From Candidatus Poribacteria bacterium (GTDB taxonomy: Bacteria; Poribacteria; WGA-4E; WGA-3G): a stretch of DNA of 64,000 nucleotides. A program made the position numbers and the translations under genes. Below the pieces are notes generated by a model that had not been told where the DNA came from, made no database searches, and saw only the letters and a list, made by a program, of their open reading frames with translations. Positions 17,419 to 25,881 of the stretch are shown here, in pieces. The stretch spans positions 49,892-113,891 of the forward strand of contig JAJEEK010000094.1 in NCBI GenBank assembly GCA_022821065.1, in the 5' to 3' direction. The stretch's first letter is position 1. Every line of letters begins with the position of its first letter.

Positions 17419-18423
17419 TTAGACGCGGCAATTGTCAAGTGCATTCTCATTCAATTCAACCCCTAATCCGGGGCTATCCGGGATCGTTGCGTATCCGTCA
17501 ACAAGTGGGATCGTTGACGGTGTGACGAGGTCAAAAGCGCGCAGTGCGTTTAGTGTAATTGCTGGCATGGTAGCATTCGGCATAATCGCGGCGAGATGCA
17601 TGACGTAGCAGGTGGTGACGCCGAGTCCGACAATCTGTATCCAGACGGGGAGATGTGCAGCGTTTGAGATAGTCGCCTCACGTATGGCGTTCGCAGCGCG
17701 TGAGTCGGGATAGGCAATAATAAACGAGTCATTCATTTTTGCGCGAATCGCCGCAATCGGGTCGGGGTTTCCGAAATGGATTGTTATCGGCATATCGGTG
17801 TGTCGTTTAATCTCTTGATAGCCTGCGATATCGGCTTGTCGAATCGGCGTTTCAAATGACTCTATATTGTAATCTTGGAGCTGGCGTACCACCTCAAGGG
17901 TCCGTTCGGGTGTCTCAAAGGAATCGTTGGCATCAACGCGGAGTTGATAATCCTCCGGTACAGCATCAACGATCGCCTGGACCTGCTCAAGGACTTCAAA
18001 CCATGGACGCGCTTTTATCTTATGGAGTCGATAGCCGAGGGCGTAGGCGTGTTTCGCTTCTGCCGCCCACTCCTCTGGTGTCATATCAATAGACCAGTAG
18101 CCGAACGCCGTTTTGTCGTGAACCTTTTCGCCTAAAAGTTGATGGACTGGCACACCGAGTGCTTTATCCATAATATCATAAAACGCTTGTTGAAGCGGTG
18201 TCGGTGCCCAACCGTTCGCAAATTCAAACGGATTCCTACCGATATAGCGTTGGATGACTTCATCGGACTGGCGAGCCCCGTCGCCAATCCCGACGAGTCC
18301 GACATCGGTATGGACTTTGTAGATGTGGTCAATCTGGTAAAGATTGCGACGGGTCATCAATTCATTTACGCCTTCATGATACGGCACTTTTACTTTGATA
18401 ACATCGATCTGTGTAATCTTCAT
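17419..18423 (-). CDS. Enolase-superfamily (mandelate racemase/muconate-lactonizing-like) protein, atypical active site
   Basis: A protein of 334 aa with the N-terminal capping domain and TIM barrel of the MR/MLE family. KIKARPW resembles the KxK base motif, DANDSF carries the first metal-ligand Asp, and ESFETPI the second. The third ligand region reads TIHFGNPDP instead of a clear Glu, and the usual His of the His-Asp dyad is not visible where WIQIVGLGVTT stands. It is also shorter than most members. It may therefore catalyse a different reaction or be non-catalytic. It sits upstream of the LamG gene; a sugar-acid substrate is possible but unproven. Confidence 0.8.
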   Translation of the reverse strand: MKITQIDVIKVKVPYHEGVNELMTRRNLYQIDHIYKVHTDVGLVGIGDGARQSDEVIQRYIGRNPFEFANGWAPTPLQQAFYDIMDKALGVPVHQLLGEKVHDKTAFGYWSIDMTPEEWAAEAKHAYALGYRLHKIKARPWFEVLEQVQAIVDAVPEDYQLRVDANDSFETPERTLEVVRQLQDYNIESFETPIRQADIAGYQEIKRHTDMPITIHFGNPDPIAAIRAKMNDSFIIAYPDSRAANAIREATISNAAHLPVWIQIVGLGVTTCYVMHLAAIMPNATMPAITLNALRAFDLVTPSTIPLVDGYATIPDSPGLGVELNENALDNCRV

Positions 18424-18460
18424 AATTGCCCCGCGAAATAGTTTTCAGGCGGAATGGTTA

Positions 18461-18568
18461 TCAGTTGCCAGTTATCAGTTATCAGTTAAAGAAGGAGATC
18501 TGATTCAGCCAACTTTCTTTTTTAATTGATAACCGAAAGATTTTTTGAAAAAAATCGTACTGAAAACT
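18461..18568. repeat. Heptamer repeat (TCAGTTA)n plus hairpin module, intergenic
   Basis: Four heptamers (tcagttg, ccagtta, tcagtta, tcagtta) lie at 18461-18488. They are followed by the hairpin module at 18524-18568 that also occurs inside pbpC at 8980-9025. The element lies between the pseudopilin and enolase-superfamily genes. Confidence 0.8.
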
Positions 18569-18593
18569 GAAAACTAATTACCACGCTTTCGAC

Positions 18594-19046
18594 TTATTCA
18601 TCACGCCGAATCCAACTGACGACATCCTCTGCTTCGCCTGTGCCGCCCTCAACGCCATCGCTCCCGAAAGAGATGAGGTCATAGCCGTATCGGTCGTGTA
18701 TACCCGGACGGATATAGACGTACGGGTTTCCCCACGGATCTTCGGTAATCGGAATTTGGATGTAGGGTTCGACCCAGTTTATAGGTATGGGTGGTGCTTC
18801 AGGTTTCTCCCAGAGCGCCTTCAATCCTTGTTCGGTTGACGGATAATCACCGTTATCTTTAGCGTATCTATCAAGCGCGATACCGAGCGTCTCAATATCA
18901 GCATCGGCTTGCGCTTGTAGTGCGCGCCCTGCTTGTCCAAGCAACCGAGGCGCGAAAAGCACAGCAGCAATGACCACAAGAATGATAACGACAACTAAAA
19001 TTTGTATGGATGTTAATCCTGCTTGTTTAGAACCAATTGATTTCAC
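18594..19046 (-). CDS. GspG-like type II secretion pseudopilin
   Basis: A type IV pilin-like protein of 150 aa. The GTG at 19046 is chosen because CGGAGGAA lies 6 nt upstream and it gives a short basic leader MKSIGSKQAG before the hydrophobic helix, as prepilin peptidase substrates require. The body has the GspG signature: DNGDYPSTEQGL, DPWGNPYVY and a C-terminal SFGSDGVEGGTGEAEDV calcium-site region. The helix start reads LTSIQ, so the conserved Glu at +5 of pseudopilins is Gln. Glu5 is normally needed for methylation or assembly, so this may be an inert or specialised pseudopilin. No other gsp genes lie nearby. Confidence 0.85.
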   Translation of the reverse strand: MKSIGSKQAGLTSIQILVVVIILVVIAAVLFAPRLLGQAGRALQAQADADIETLGIALDRYAKDNGDYPSTEQGLKALWEKPEAPPIPINWVEPYIQIPITEDPWGNPYVYIRPGIHDRYGYDLISFGSDGVEGGTGEAEDVVSWIRRDE

Positions 19047-19130
19047 GCATTTCCTCCGCGTCTTCGGAAAAATTGGGGTTAGAACCCCTTCCATGACTGG
19101 CATAGCAAAGACCAAATCGCTATCAGTTGT

Positions 19131-19173
19131 TCGTTAAAGCGGTTGCAGTTTCCAGAACTGCCGACAACTGATA
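19131..19173. repeat. Nested hairpin repeat of the tatcagttgt family
   Basis: tatcagttgt (19131-19140) pairs with acaactgata (19164-19173), with GCAGTT/AACTGC nested inside, followed by a T-run. The sequence belongs to the same CAGTT-type repeat family as 18461. Confidence 0.65.
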
Positions 19174-19222
19174 ACTTTTTTAGTGTATCACATCTCTGTC
19201 GTTGTGTCAATTAAAAAATCGC

Positions 19223-19251
19223 TTGACATACCTCACTACGCAACCTATAAT
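19223..19251 (+). promoter_or_regulatory. Consensus sigma-70 promoter for the CBM-like gene
   Basis: TTGACA (19223-19228), a 17-bp spacer and TATAAT (19246-19251) match the consensus at all 12 positions, 43 nt before the ATG. Confidence 0.9.
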
Positions 19252-19293
19252 AATCTACTATAAACGGAACATCTTATCATAGGAGCGAAAAAT

Positions 19294-20079
19294 ATGAGAC
19301 CTAATTTCCGAACGCGAATTGTGAACCAGATAATGATTCTATTCACGACTATGCTACTGCTTGCGATTTCGGTTGAAGCCGTTGAGGAATTGCAGGTATC
19401 TCGACTCAATGGCGGTGTTCAGTACTGGTGGGAAGCCGAGGACTTCGATGAGCGCGATGATGCCGTATTCTTTTTAAACGATGAAAAAGGACACGCTGTT
19501 GATGATCTAAAAGGTGCATCCGGCGACAGTTACCTTGTACATAATTCGCCGAATCCACCAAACAACCTTCCACCAGCAGAAGATGTCTTCTTTGTGAAGT
19601 ACACAATTGATATTGATTCAGGTGGTACTTACTTTGTCTGGACAAGGACCTCCTGGGATCGAACCCCAAGCGGTCGTACTAACAACTCTTTCTTTATTCA
19701 GGTGAATGGCACTCCCGACCTCGGAAAATTCGAGCGACACATCAACACACTTGGCGATGCCACTTGGCTCGACGCATGGGAAGATAACAATCCGTGGACG
19801 TGGATTGGCGATTCTGCACAACCGCAGGCGTTACAAGGACAAGCAGGCGGTGGACTCCAAAATGGTTTGAAAACTCGATTTGATGCAGGCGAGAACACTG
19901 TGATGATTTATCACCGCGAAGGGGCACTTACCGCTCAAACCATGTGTTCTGATGTATTGATGATCTCAACAGTCGATTTTATGCCAACGGATGAGGATTT
20001 CGCTAAAGCAGCTCCACTGTCTGTCCAACCAAGGAATAAGTTAACGGTGGTCTGGGCACGAATGAAAACTCGGAACTAA
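19294..20079 (+). CDS. Secreted carbohydrate-binding-like protein
   Basis: A protein of 261 aa with a signal peptide (~1-28, ending SVEA). The mature part begins with a strand containing YWWEAEDFD, the EAE signature that opens CBM6/35-type jelly-roll modules. It continues with DSYLVHNSP, a YFVWTRTSWDR strand, and FIQVNGTPDLGKF, all consistent with a carbohydrate-binding module. No catalytic domain is attached. It is driven by a fully consensus promoter, suggesting strong expression. The ligand is unknown. Confidence 0.7.
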   Translation: MRPNFRTRIVNQIMILFTTMLLLAISVEAVEELQVSRLNGGVQYWWEAEDFDERDDAVFFLNDEKGHAVDDLKGASGDSYLVHNSPNPPNNLPPAEDVFFVKYTIDIDSGGTYFVWTRTSWDRTPSGRTNNSFFIQVNGTPDLGKFERHINTLGDATWLDAWEDNNPWTWIGDSAQPQALQGQAGGGLQNGLKTRFDAGENTVMIYHREGALTAQTMCSDVLMISTVDFMPTDEDFAKAAPLSVQPRNKLTVVWARMKTRN

Positions 20080-20131
20080 CACCACTTCCATTTTATCAGA
20101 AAGGTTTTAAAGACTACGCTCAGGTAAAAAT

Positions 20132-20947
20132 ATGACTCCACCCAAGAAGGTACTTGTTACAGGGGCAACTGGACAGATAGGTTACATGATATATAAGCGG
20201 CTGAAAGAACAGCCGGAAAAATACGACGCTTACGCGCTCGATTATAAACGGGAACAGTCTGTTCGGGTTCCGCAGTCATGGACACTTGACATTCCAGATG
20301 AGAAATTCATGCTATGCGATATTGCTGATTTTAATCAGGTGTGCCAATCCGTAGAAGGTATGGACGTTGTGGCGCATCTTGCGGCAGATCCGAGTGGAGA
20401 GAGTTGGGAAAGTTTGCTTAACAGCAATATTGTTGGAACTTACAATATCTTTGAAGCGTGTAAAATCGCTAGTGTTAGGCGAATCGTCGCCGCCAGTAGT
20501 ATTACAGTCTCACAGGGACATCGTGAGCGAGAACCGTACAAGTCGATGATGGAACGGCGACAAGCAGACATACCGAATGATGTCAAGATGATTACACCCG
20601 ATATACCAGCAGAACCGAGAAGCCTATACGCCGCAACCAAGATATGGACGGAGTCTCTGGCGCGAACCTACGCGTACCGTCACGAGTTGTCGTGTATTTG
20701 TGTCCGTATTGGTCAAGTCGAGCGAGACCGTCCGCGTCCACCACAAGGTGCCGACATCTACGTAAGTCAACGAGACATTGTTCAGATATTCGAGCGGTGC
20801 ATCAGTGCCGATGATAACTTACAATTTGAGATATTCTATGGCATGTCAAACAACGACTTCCGTTGGGTAGATATCTCAAACGCGCAGGAAAAAGTGGGGT
20901 TTGTACCAGAAGATCGGGCGGAGGATAATTACGACTATGACGCGTAA
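20132..20947 (+). CDS. NAD-dependent epimerase/dehydratase (extended SDR)
   Basis: A protein of 271 aa. The N-terminal Rossmann motif VTGATGQIG (9-17), the AHLAADP segment, the catalytic YAATK pair, and CVRIGQVERDRPRP support an extended short-chain dehydrogenase of the nucleotide-sugar epimerase or sugar dehydrogenase type. The C-terminus is short compared with GalE-like epimerases (~330 aa), more like uronate dehydrogenases. It lies 52 nt after the CBM-like gene, so it may share its transcript. The substrate is unassigned. Confidence 0.85.
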   Translation: MTPPKKVLVTGATGQIGYMIYKRLKEQPEKYDAYALDYKREQSVRVPQSWTLDIPDEKFMLCDIADFNQVCQSVEGMDVVAHLAADPSGESWESLLNSNIVGTYNIFEACKIASVRRIVAASSITVSQGHREREPYKSMMERRQADIPNDVKMITPDIPAEPRSLYAATKIWTESLARTYAYRHELSCICVRIGQVERDRPRPPQGADIYVSQRDIVQIFERCISADDNLQFEIFYGMSNNDFRWVDISNAQEKVGFVPEDRAEDNYDYDA

Positions 20948-20996
20948 TGAAACTAAAAATGAATTGCAGCGCAGGCATTAGATTTATAATATATAG

Positions 20997-21118
20997 CAGG
21001 GCTTACGCAATTTTGACTGGAAGTGGTTCTGTTAGATGAAATTTGTCTGAAAACACAGCGTTCTGATAGCACAAACTAACAGTTTGTGGTACAAAAGAGC
21101 GGCATGTGTAAGTCCTGT
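20997..21118. repeat. MITE-like element with terminal inverted repeats
   Basis: cagggcttacgca (20997-21009) and tgtgtaagtcctg (21105-21117) are imperfect terminal inverted repeats (11 of 13). The interior holds a perfect palindrome cacaaact-aac-agtttgtg (21070-21088). It is about 122 bp, codes for nothing, and ends just before the Shine-Dalgarno of the next gene. Confidence 0.65.
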
Positions 21119-21135
21119 ATAGGAGGAATCCGAGG

Positions 21136-22344
21136 ATGGCGAAAAGGGTATGTATTGTCGGAACAATGGACACAAAAGGTGTAGAATTCGCATTCATCAA
21201 AACACAGATTGAATCGGCTGGGGTCTCAACGTGCGTCATCAATACCGGTATATTGGGAGAACCGCAACTAACACCGGATATCTCTGCGAATGAAGTTGCG
21301 CAGGCAGGCGGTTCATCTTTACAGGCATTGCGAGACGAAGGCGACCGGGGTAATAGCGTTTCCGTGATGGCAGAAGGTGCTGCGGCACTGGTTGCAGAGA
21401 AACACGCTGCGGGTGAGATTGATGGGATAATCTCACTGGGAGGTTCTGCCGGTACAACCATCGGGACAACAGCGATGCAGGCCGTTCCGGTCGGTGTTCC
21501 GAAAATTATGGTATCTACACTGGCATCGGGTGATACGAGTCCTTATGTCCAGTCGAAAGATATTTGCATGATGTATTCTGTTGTGGACATCGCTGGTATC
21601 AACCGTTTGTCACGCCAGATTCTCGCTAACGCTGCTGGCGCGATTGTCGGGATGGTGAACGCAGAAGTGCCAGAGGCAACAACGGACAAACCGTTAATCG
21701 CAGCGACGATGTTCGGCGTAACGACCCCTTGTGTCACCAAGGCGAGAGAGATTCTTGAAGCAGCTGGCTACGAAGTCCTCGTGTTCCATGCAACCGGCAC
21801 CGGTGGACAAGCGATGGAAGATTTGGTGAAAGGCGGTTTTCTCGTTGGAGTTTTAGACGTGACGACGACTGAACTCGCTGACGAGTTGGTCGGTGGAATC
21901 CTGAGTGCGGGTCCTGATAGATTAGAAGCCGCTGGACAAACGGGTTTGCCGCAAGTTGTTGCCCCCGGTGCTTTAGATATGGTGAACTTCGGGCCGCGAG
22001 ACACGGTGCCGGAAAAATTCAGCGACAGGCTGTTCTATCAGCACAACCCGACAGTCACACTTATGCGGACAACCGCTGAAGAAACAGCCGAACTCGGACG
22101 GATTATGGCGCGCAAATTGAGCCAAGCACAGGGACCTACAACCGTTATTATTCCGACGCAAGGTGTATCCGCAATTGACAAAACAGACCAACCCTTTGAT
22201 TTACCCGAAGCGCGCACTGCATGGACAGAAAATCTAAAGGCACAGATCCATGATAACGTTACGGTTATCGAAATGGACGCTCACATCAACGACGATGCCT
22301 TTGCAACAAAACTTGCAGAAACGTTGTTGCAGAGCATACAGTAG
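21136..22344 (+). CDS. Tm-1-like ATP-binding protein, UPF0261 family
   Basis: A protein of 402 aa matching the full-length UPF0261/Tm-1 N-terminal-like family: VGTMDTKGVEFAFIK at the start, GGSAGTTIGTTAMQ with the glycine-rich nucleotide loop, LASGDTSPYV, a TTPCVTKARE segment, and VFHATGTGGQAMEDL. Plant Tm-1 binds ATP and inhibits a viral replicase; bacterial members are metabolic proteins of uncertain role. TAGGAGG precedes the start. The PhyH gene begins 11 nt downstream, so the two form an operon. Confidence 0.93.
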   Translation: MAKRVCIVGTMDTKGVEFAFIKTQIESAGVSTCVINTGILGEPQLTPDISANEVAQAGGSSLQALRDEGDRGNSVSVMAEGAAALVAEKHAAGEIDGIISLGGSAGTTIGTTAMQAVPVGVPKIMVSTLASGDTSPYVQSKDICMMYSVVDIAGINRLSRQILANAAGAIVGMVNAEVPEATTDKPLIAATMFGVTTPCVTKAREILEAAGYEVLVFHATGTGGQAMEDLVKGGFLVGVLDVTTTELADELVGGILSAGPDRLEAAGQTGLPQVVAPGALDMVNFGPRDTVPEKFSDRLFYQHNPTVTLMRTTAEETAELGRIMARKLSQAQGPTTVIIPTQGVSAIDKTDQPFDLPEARTAWTENLKAQIHDNVTVIEMDAHINDDAFATKLAETLLQSIQ

Positions 22345-22355
22345 AGAGGGCAAAA

Positions 22356-23261
22356 ATGGCACGTACTTACAGAACACTCACTGGAGCAGATGTTAACCAC
22401 TTCATTGAGAAGGGACACATTATCCTGAAAGACTGCTTTCCACGTGAATTGGCGGAAGAGTGGCGAGCGTTTGCCTTTAAACGACTCGGTTATGATCCAG
22501 ACGATCCGAGTACTTGGAAGGAACCGCGCATTCACATGCCATCTATGAACCGGGTGCTGATTGAGGATGTTGCACCGCGAGCATGGGACGCTATCTGTGA
22601 TCTACTCGGCGGTGAAGATAGGATTATCACTCCCCGGGGGAACAACGCAAAACCGGGGTGGAGCGATGGCTTTATTATTAATTTTGCGTTAGGTGCGGAC
22701 ACACCGTGGCAGCCGCCTTCTCCAGAAGTCAGCGGTTGGCATAAGGATGGCGACTTTTTTCGTCATTTCCTTGACAGTCCGGAGCAAGGACTCCTCACTA
22801 TCGTCGTCTGGTCGGATATTTACCCACAGAGCGGCGGAACGTTTGTGGCGTGCGATTCTGTCCAACATGTTGCGCAGTGGTTATATGAACATCCGGAAGG
22901 GTTGTTACCCGGTAATGGTTTTGGTAGACTTATTGGAAAGTGTAAGGATTTTGTAGAAATTACCGGAAATACGGGGGATGTCGTGCTGCTGCACCCGTTC
23001 ATCTTACACGCTGCTTCACAGAATCCGTCCGGTCGCGCCCGTTTTATCACAAACCCAGCGGTTGCGCTTAAAGAACCGATGAATTTCAACCGTGAGGACC
23101 CAGACGATCTCTCGCCGGTGGAATTGGGTGTTCTGCACGGATTGGGGAAAGAGCGTCTGGATTTCAAGCCGACGGCATCACGGGAACGTTTAGTGCCAGA
23201 GCGCGTCAAACGTCAACAGAAGATGCTTGAGGAGCAAAAAAAACGGCTCGCAATGGAATAG
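22356..23261 (+). CDS. Phytanoyl-CoA dioxygenase (PhyH) family Fe(II)/2-oxoglutarate enzyme
   Basis: A protein of 301 aa with the double-stranded beta-helix of PhyH enzymes. Metal ligands are WHKDG (His129 and Asp131) and a distal His218 in FILHAAS, followed by GRARF, whose Arg would bind 2-oxoglutarate. These oxygenases hydroxylate aliphatic substrates; Poribacteria-type genomes carry many of unknown substrate. It is cotranscribed with the UPF0261 gene. The C-terminus is a Lys/Arg/Glu-rich helix. A repeated hairpin follows the stop. Confidence 0.9.
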   Translation: MARTYRTLTGADVNHFIEKGHIILKDCFPRELAEEWRAFAFKRLGYDPDDPSTWKEPRIHMPSMNRVLIEDVAPRAWDAICDLLGGEDRIITPRGNNAKPGWSDGFIINFALGADTPWQPPSPEVSGWHKDGDFFRHFLDSPEQGLLTIVVWSDIYPQSGGTFVACDSVQHVAQWLYEHPEGLLPGNGFGRLIGKCKDFVEITGNTGDVVLLHPFILHAASQNPSGRARFITNPAVALKEPMNFNREDPDDLSPVELGVLHGLGKERLDFKPTASRERLVPERVKRQQKMLEEQKKRLAME

Positions 23262-23273
23262 TTCTCGTAAAAG

Positions 23274-23298
23274 TTGGCGAGGTTTGCTGCCTCGCCAG
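23274..23298. repeat. Second copy of the tggcgagg/cctcgcca hairpin
   Basis: An 8-bp perfect stem with loop tttgctg matches the repeat at 1533-1557, again just downstream of a stop codon. Confidence 0.7.
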
Positions 23299-23322
23299 CA
23301 TCTTCAAACGAAGGAATAACAT

Positions 23323-24531
23323 TTACTCAAATTGATGTCGCATCTGATGGCACGCCTTACCTTTACCGCGAATAATATCGGCGTGTTGCCATGTATCAAC
23401 AGTACGGCAGATAGCATCACTTTCACCAAGGCGTTTTTGCAGCTCAGATTTTGTGAACCAGTCGTACCCATTATCTGCCAGGGTATTAAGGTCAAGGTTT
23501 TCATCCGAGAACCCGTAGATCCGACAGATACCGTTTTCTGATTCAACATCTTCGATATAGGACATCCACGGCACATCTAAACCGAGCTGCGTTTTGGTGA
23601 TCTCTTGGAGTGAACCGATTCGCGCGCCGATGTCCCAACCGACGAGCTTCTCCTCTTCCCAACCTTCGCCCCCTGGTAACTCCCAACCGGCTGTTTCAGC
23701 GTCGCGGTGCAGCAAGAATTTTGATTCTTGTGCTGATGTATCCTCAATGAGTAGGCGCGTCGTCGTAATCGGCTTGTCAAAACAGACCGGTATGAGGCGT
23801 TTGCTATCATCGCTTAATGCATCCAGTGCCGCGGGATTGTAAGGATAATATCCGGCTGCCGGGGGCGCGTTCACCGCGCAATACTTATTGAAGATACCGC
23901 ACCGGTCCTCCGTCGTGGCTCCTGGTGGTGCTTTGTGCCAGACATGCTCATTGACGACAAGCAAGTCGCCTGCCTTGAGTTCCGGGTCGATGAAGGGTGC
24001 TAATTGTTCAGCATGGGGACGGTTGAGGTCCAAGATATGTGTGTCTTTGTCAATCACCTGCGTTAGTTTGTGAGACTTAGGCGAAACAAGAAACGGTCCA
24101 TACTTCGCATTGAAATCGGTCAGCGGAATGATGGCGAAGACCCAATTCATTGATGACCCGACGGGTCGCCAACGTTTATAGTCGCAATGTGCCCCTGAAC
24201 CTTTATCACCGGGTGTCCGTAGATAAGCAACGTAGGCAGTGAGATGCGCGGGTTGATCCAGTACAGATTCCACAGCACCAATAACCGTCGGGTGTTCAGC
24301 AATAGCAGTAAGTCCCGGTGCAGCAAGACGGTTGCCACTCACTGTGTATTTCGCTGGCTCAGGATACGTCAACGATGATGGATAGGCATCGCGTTTTACC
24401 TCTTTTTGGACGACGCGCCGGAGTTCGTCTGCTTCCTTAGACGACAAAACGTTTCGCACAATTAGATAACCGTCCTCATGGAAGTCGGCGATTTGTTGTT
24501 CTGTCAGAGATGGTGTTATTGTTGTGGTCAT
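23323..24531 (-). CDS. PhyH-family dioxygenase fused to a degenerate Nudix-like domain
   Basis: A protein of 402 aa from the ATG at 24531, chosen because AAAGGAG lies 9 nt upstream. Residues ~10-270 are a PhyH dioxygenase: DGYLIVRNVLS, HCD metal pair (His115, Asp117), distal His in HVWHKAPPG, and a following Arg (DRCGIF). Residues ~290-400 resemble a Nudix fold, beginning with a strand FLLHRD, then WELPGGEG, an interrupted helix with SLQEITKTQLGL in place of the REUxEExGU core, and YDWFTKSELQKRL near the end. The catalytic Glu pair of the Nudix box is not conserved, so this tail may bind rather than hydrolyse a nucleotide-type ligand. The fusion itself is seen in one uninterrupted frame. Confidence 0.75.
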   Translation of the reverse strand: MTTTITPSLTEQQIADFHEDGYLIVRNVLSSKEADELRRVVQKEVKRDAYPSSLTYPEPAKYTVSGNRLAAPGLTAIAEHPTVIGAVESVLDQPAHLTAYVAYLRTPGDKGSGAHCDYKRWRPVGSSMNWVFAIIPLTDFNAKYGPFLVSPKSHKLTQVIDKDTHILDLNRPHAEQLAPFIDPELKAGDLLVVNEHVWHKAPPGATTEDRCGIFNKYCAVNAPPAAGYYPYNPAALDALSDDSKRLIPVCFDKPITTTRLLIEDTSAQESKFLLHRDAETAGWELPGGEGWEEEKLVGWDIGARIGSLQEITKTQLGLDVPWMSYIEDVESENGICRIYGFSDENLDLNTLADNGYDWFTKSELQKRLGESDAICRTVDTWQHADIIRGKGKACHQMRHQFE

Positions 24532-24568
24532 AATGGCAACTCCTTTGAACATAGTAGCATCACAGTTT

Positions 24569-25123
24569 TTAGTTTTCAAGCTGCGCCAAAACGGGGTGTT
24601 CCAAAACGGATGCGATTTCCGCCCAAGCCTCTTGGCTATTTTCACGCGAAAAGTCTGGGATGAAACCGAAATCGAGATAGAGTTTGACCGCAGGAATTCG
24701 TCCGGTTGACGTGCCGAGAAAACAGCGTTCGTGGAACTGTTTCAAACGTGTCATCGCCACCGACATCATCGGTTTGGAAAGCCCGCGTCCTTGGTAATCG
24801 GGATGAATCGCGACCCAGTGAATCTGTCCCCAATTTTTGCCATTCATGTCTGGCTGCCACCACGCCGTGATTGTGCCTATCTCCTCGCCTGCGTCCGTCG
24901 TGAGGAAAAAACTCCGATCCTCCATCGCCAGCAAATCTCGTTTGAACTCGCGGAAAAAAAGTCCATCGTCAATGTTGATATAGCGTTCCGCTGCTCTTTG
25001 AATCCGGGTCCATATATGTCCTTCACCTGGACGGTACTTTCGGATATCAAAGCCTTTTGGAACGGGGAATTGTGGGATGTCTTCCATATTCTGACGGATC
25101 ATTCTGACGCTGTAGTTTTTCAT
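24569..25123 (-). CDS. GNAT family N-acetyltransferase
   Basis: A protein of 184 aa. The acetyl-CoA-binding motif A is VAIHPDYQGRGLSKPMM (~115-131, with QGRGLS as the pyrophosphate loop), followed by the motif B region TGRIPAVKLYLDFGF. The N-terminal part, including GFDIRKYRPGEG, is typical of GNATs. No Shine-Dalgarno is obvious before the chosen ATG, so the start is uncertain. Substrate unknown. Confidence 0.88.
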   Translation of the reverse strand: MKNYSVRMIRQNMEDIPQFPVPKGFDIRKYRPGEGHIWTRIQRAAERYINIDDGLFFREFKRDLLAMEDRSFFLTTDAGEEIGTITAWWQPDMNGKNWGQIHWVAIHPDYQGRGLSKPMMSVAMTRLKQFHERCFLGTSTGRIPAVKLYLDFGFIPDFSRENSQEAWAEIASVLEHPVLAQLEN

Positions 25124-25315
25124 GAGTTGGTGTACTTGCGGAAGATTAACTTTTGAAATCTATTTTCCGTTAATATAACAAACGTTGCCCAAAAATAGCA
25201 AGAATATTGTGATAGCTGCCAATAAGTGCGATTAGAAATCGCGTCAGCGATGGAGGAAATCGATGAACAGAATTCCATTGTTTTTTCCGAAACTATATGA
25301 TACCATGCATCTATC

Positions 25316-25870
25316 ATGGAAAAATCAACTCCCCCCATCCCAATTTACACGATCGGTTACGGTAGCCGGTCAATAGAAGAGCTTGTTGAAATGCTCCATC
25401 AGCGTGAGATTACCTATCTCATTGATGTCCGGTCGGCCCCTTATTCCCGCTATAAGCCGGAATTCTCGAAAGAATCCCTTGAGATTGAACTCACAAAACA
25501 CGGCATCCGCTATGTGTTTATGGGTGACACGCTTGGTGGCAGGCCCGACGATGAAGCGTGTTATGTTAACGGAAACGTTGACTACGAAAAAGTCAAAGCT
25601 GCGGAATTCTATCAGCGTGGGATTCAACGTCTTCATACCGCTTTTATGCAGCAACAGCGTGTCGTTCTAATGTGCAGTGAAGGGAAACCGGAAGAGTGTC
25701 ATCGCTGCAAACTGATCGGTGCGACACTCACGACGCGAGACATCCCTGTGATTCACATCGCTGAAAATGGTGAGGAATTGACACAAGAAAAAGTGATTGA
25801 TCGGTTAACGGGCGGTCAATTGTCAATGTTTGGCGAACACACATTCCACTCGCGGAAGAAATATCCGTAA
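25316..25870 (+). CDS. DUF488 family protein, first copy
   Basis: A protein of 184 aa opening with IYTIGYGSRSIEELVEML and LIDVRSAPYSRYKPEFS, the defining N-terminus of DUF488. It carries the conserved Cys-rich motif CSEGKPEECHR with Cys120, Cys128, His129 and Arg130. The fold is thought to be a small alpha/beta domain with nucleic-acid-related contexts, but the reaction is unknown. It heads an operon: the second DUF488 begins 11 nt downstream and RecQ overlaps that gene. The cysteine motif suggests thiol-based catalysis or metal binding (inference). Confidence 0.9.
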   Translation: MEKSTPPIPIYTIGYGSRSIEELVEMLHQREITYLIDVRSAPYSRYKPEFSKESLEIELTKHGIRYVFMGDTLGGRPDDEACYVNGNVDYEKVKAAEFYQRGIQRLHTAFMQQQRVVLMCSEGKPEECHRCKLIGATLTTRDIPVIHIAENGEELTQEKVIDRLTGGQLSMFGEHTFHSRKKYP

Positions 25871-25881
25871 TTGAACCCATT

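Noticed and set aside
21003..21461. Minus-strand open frame over the UPF0261 start
   Set aside because: It lies opposite a full-length conserved gene and shows no domain or ribosome-binding site.
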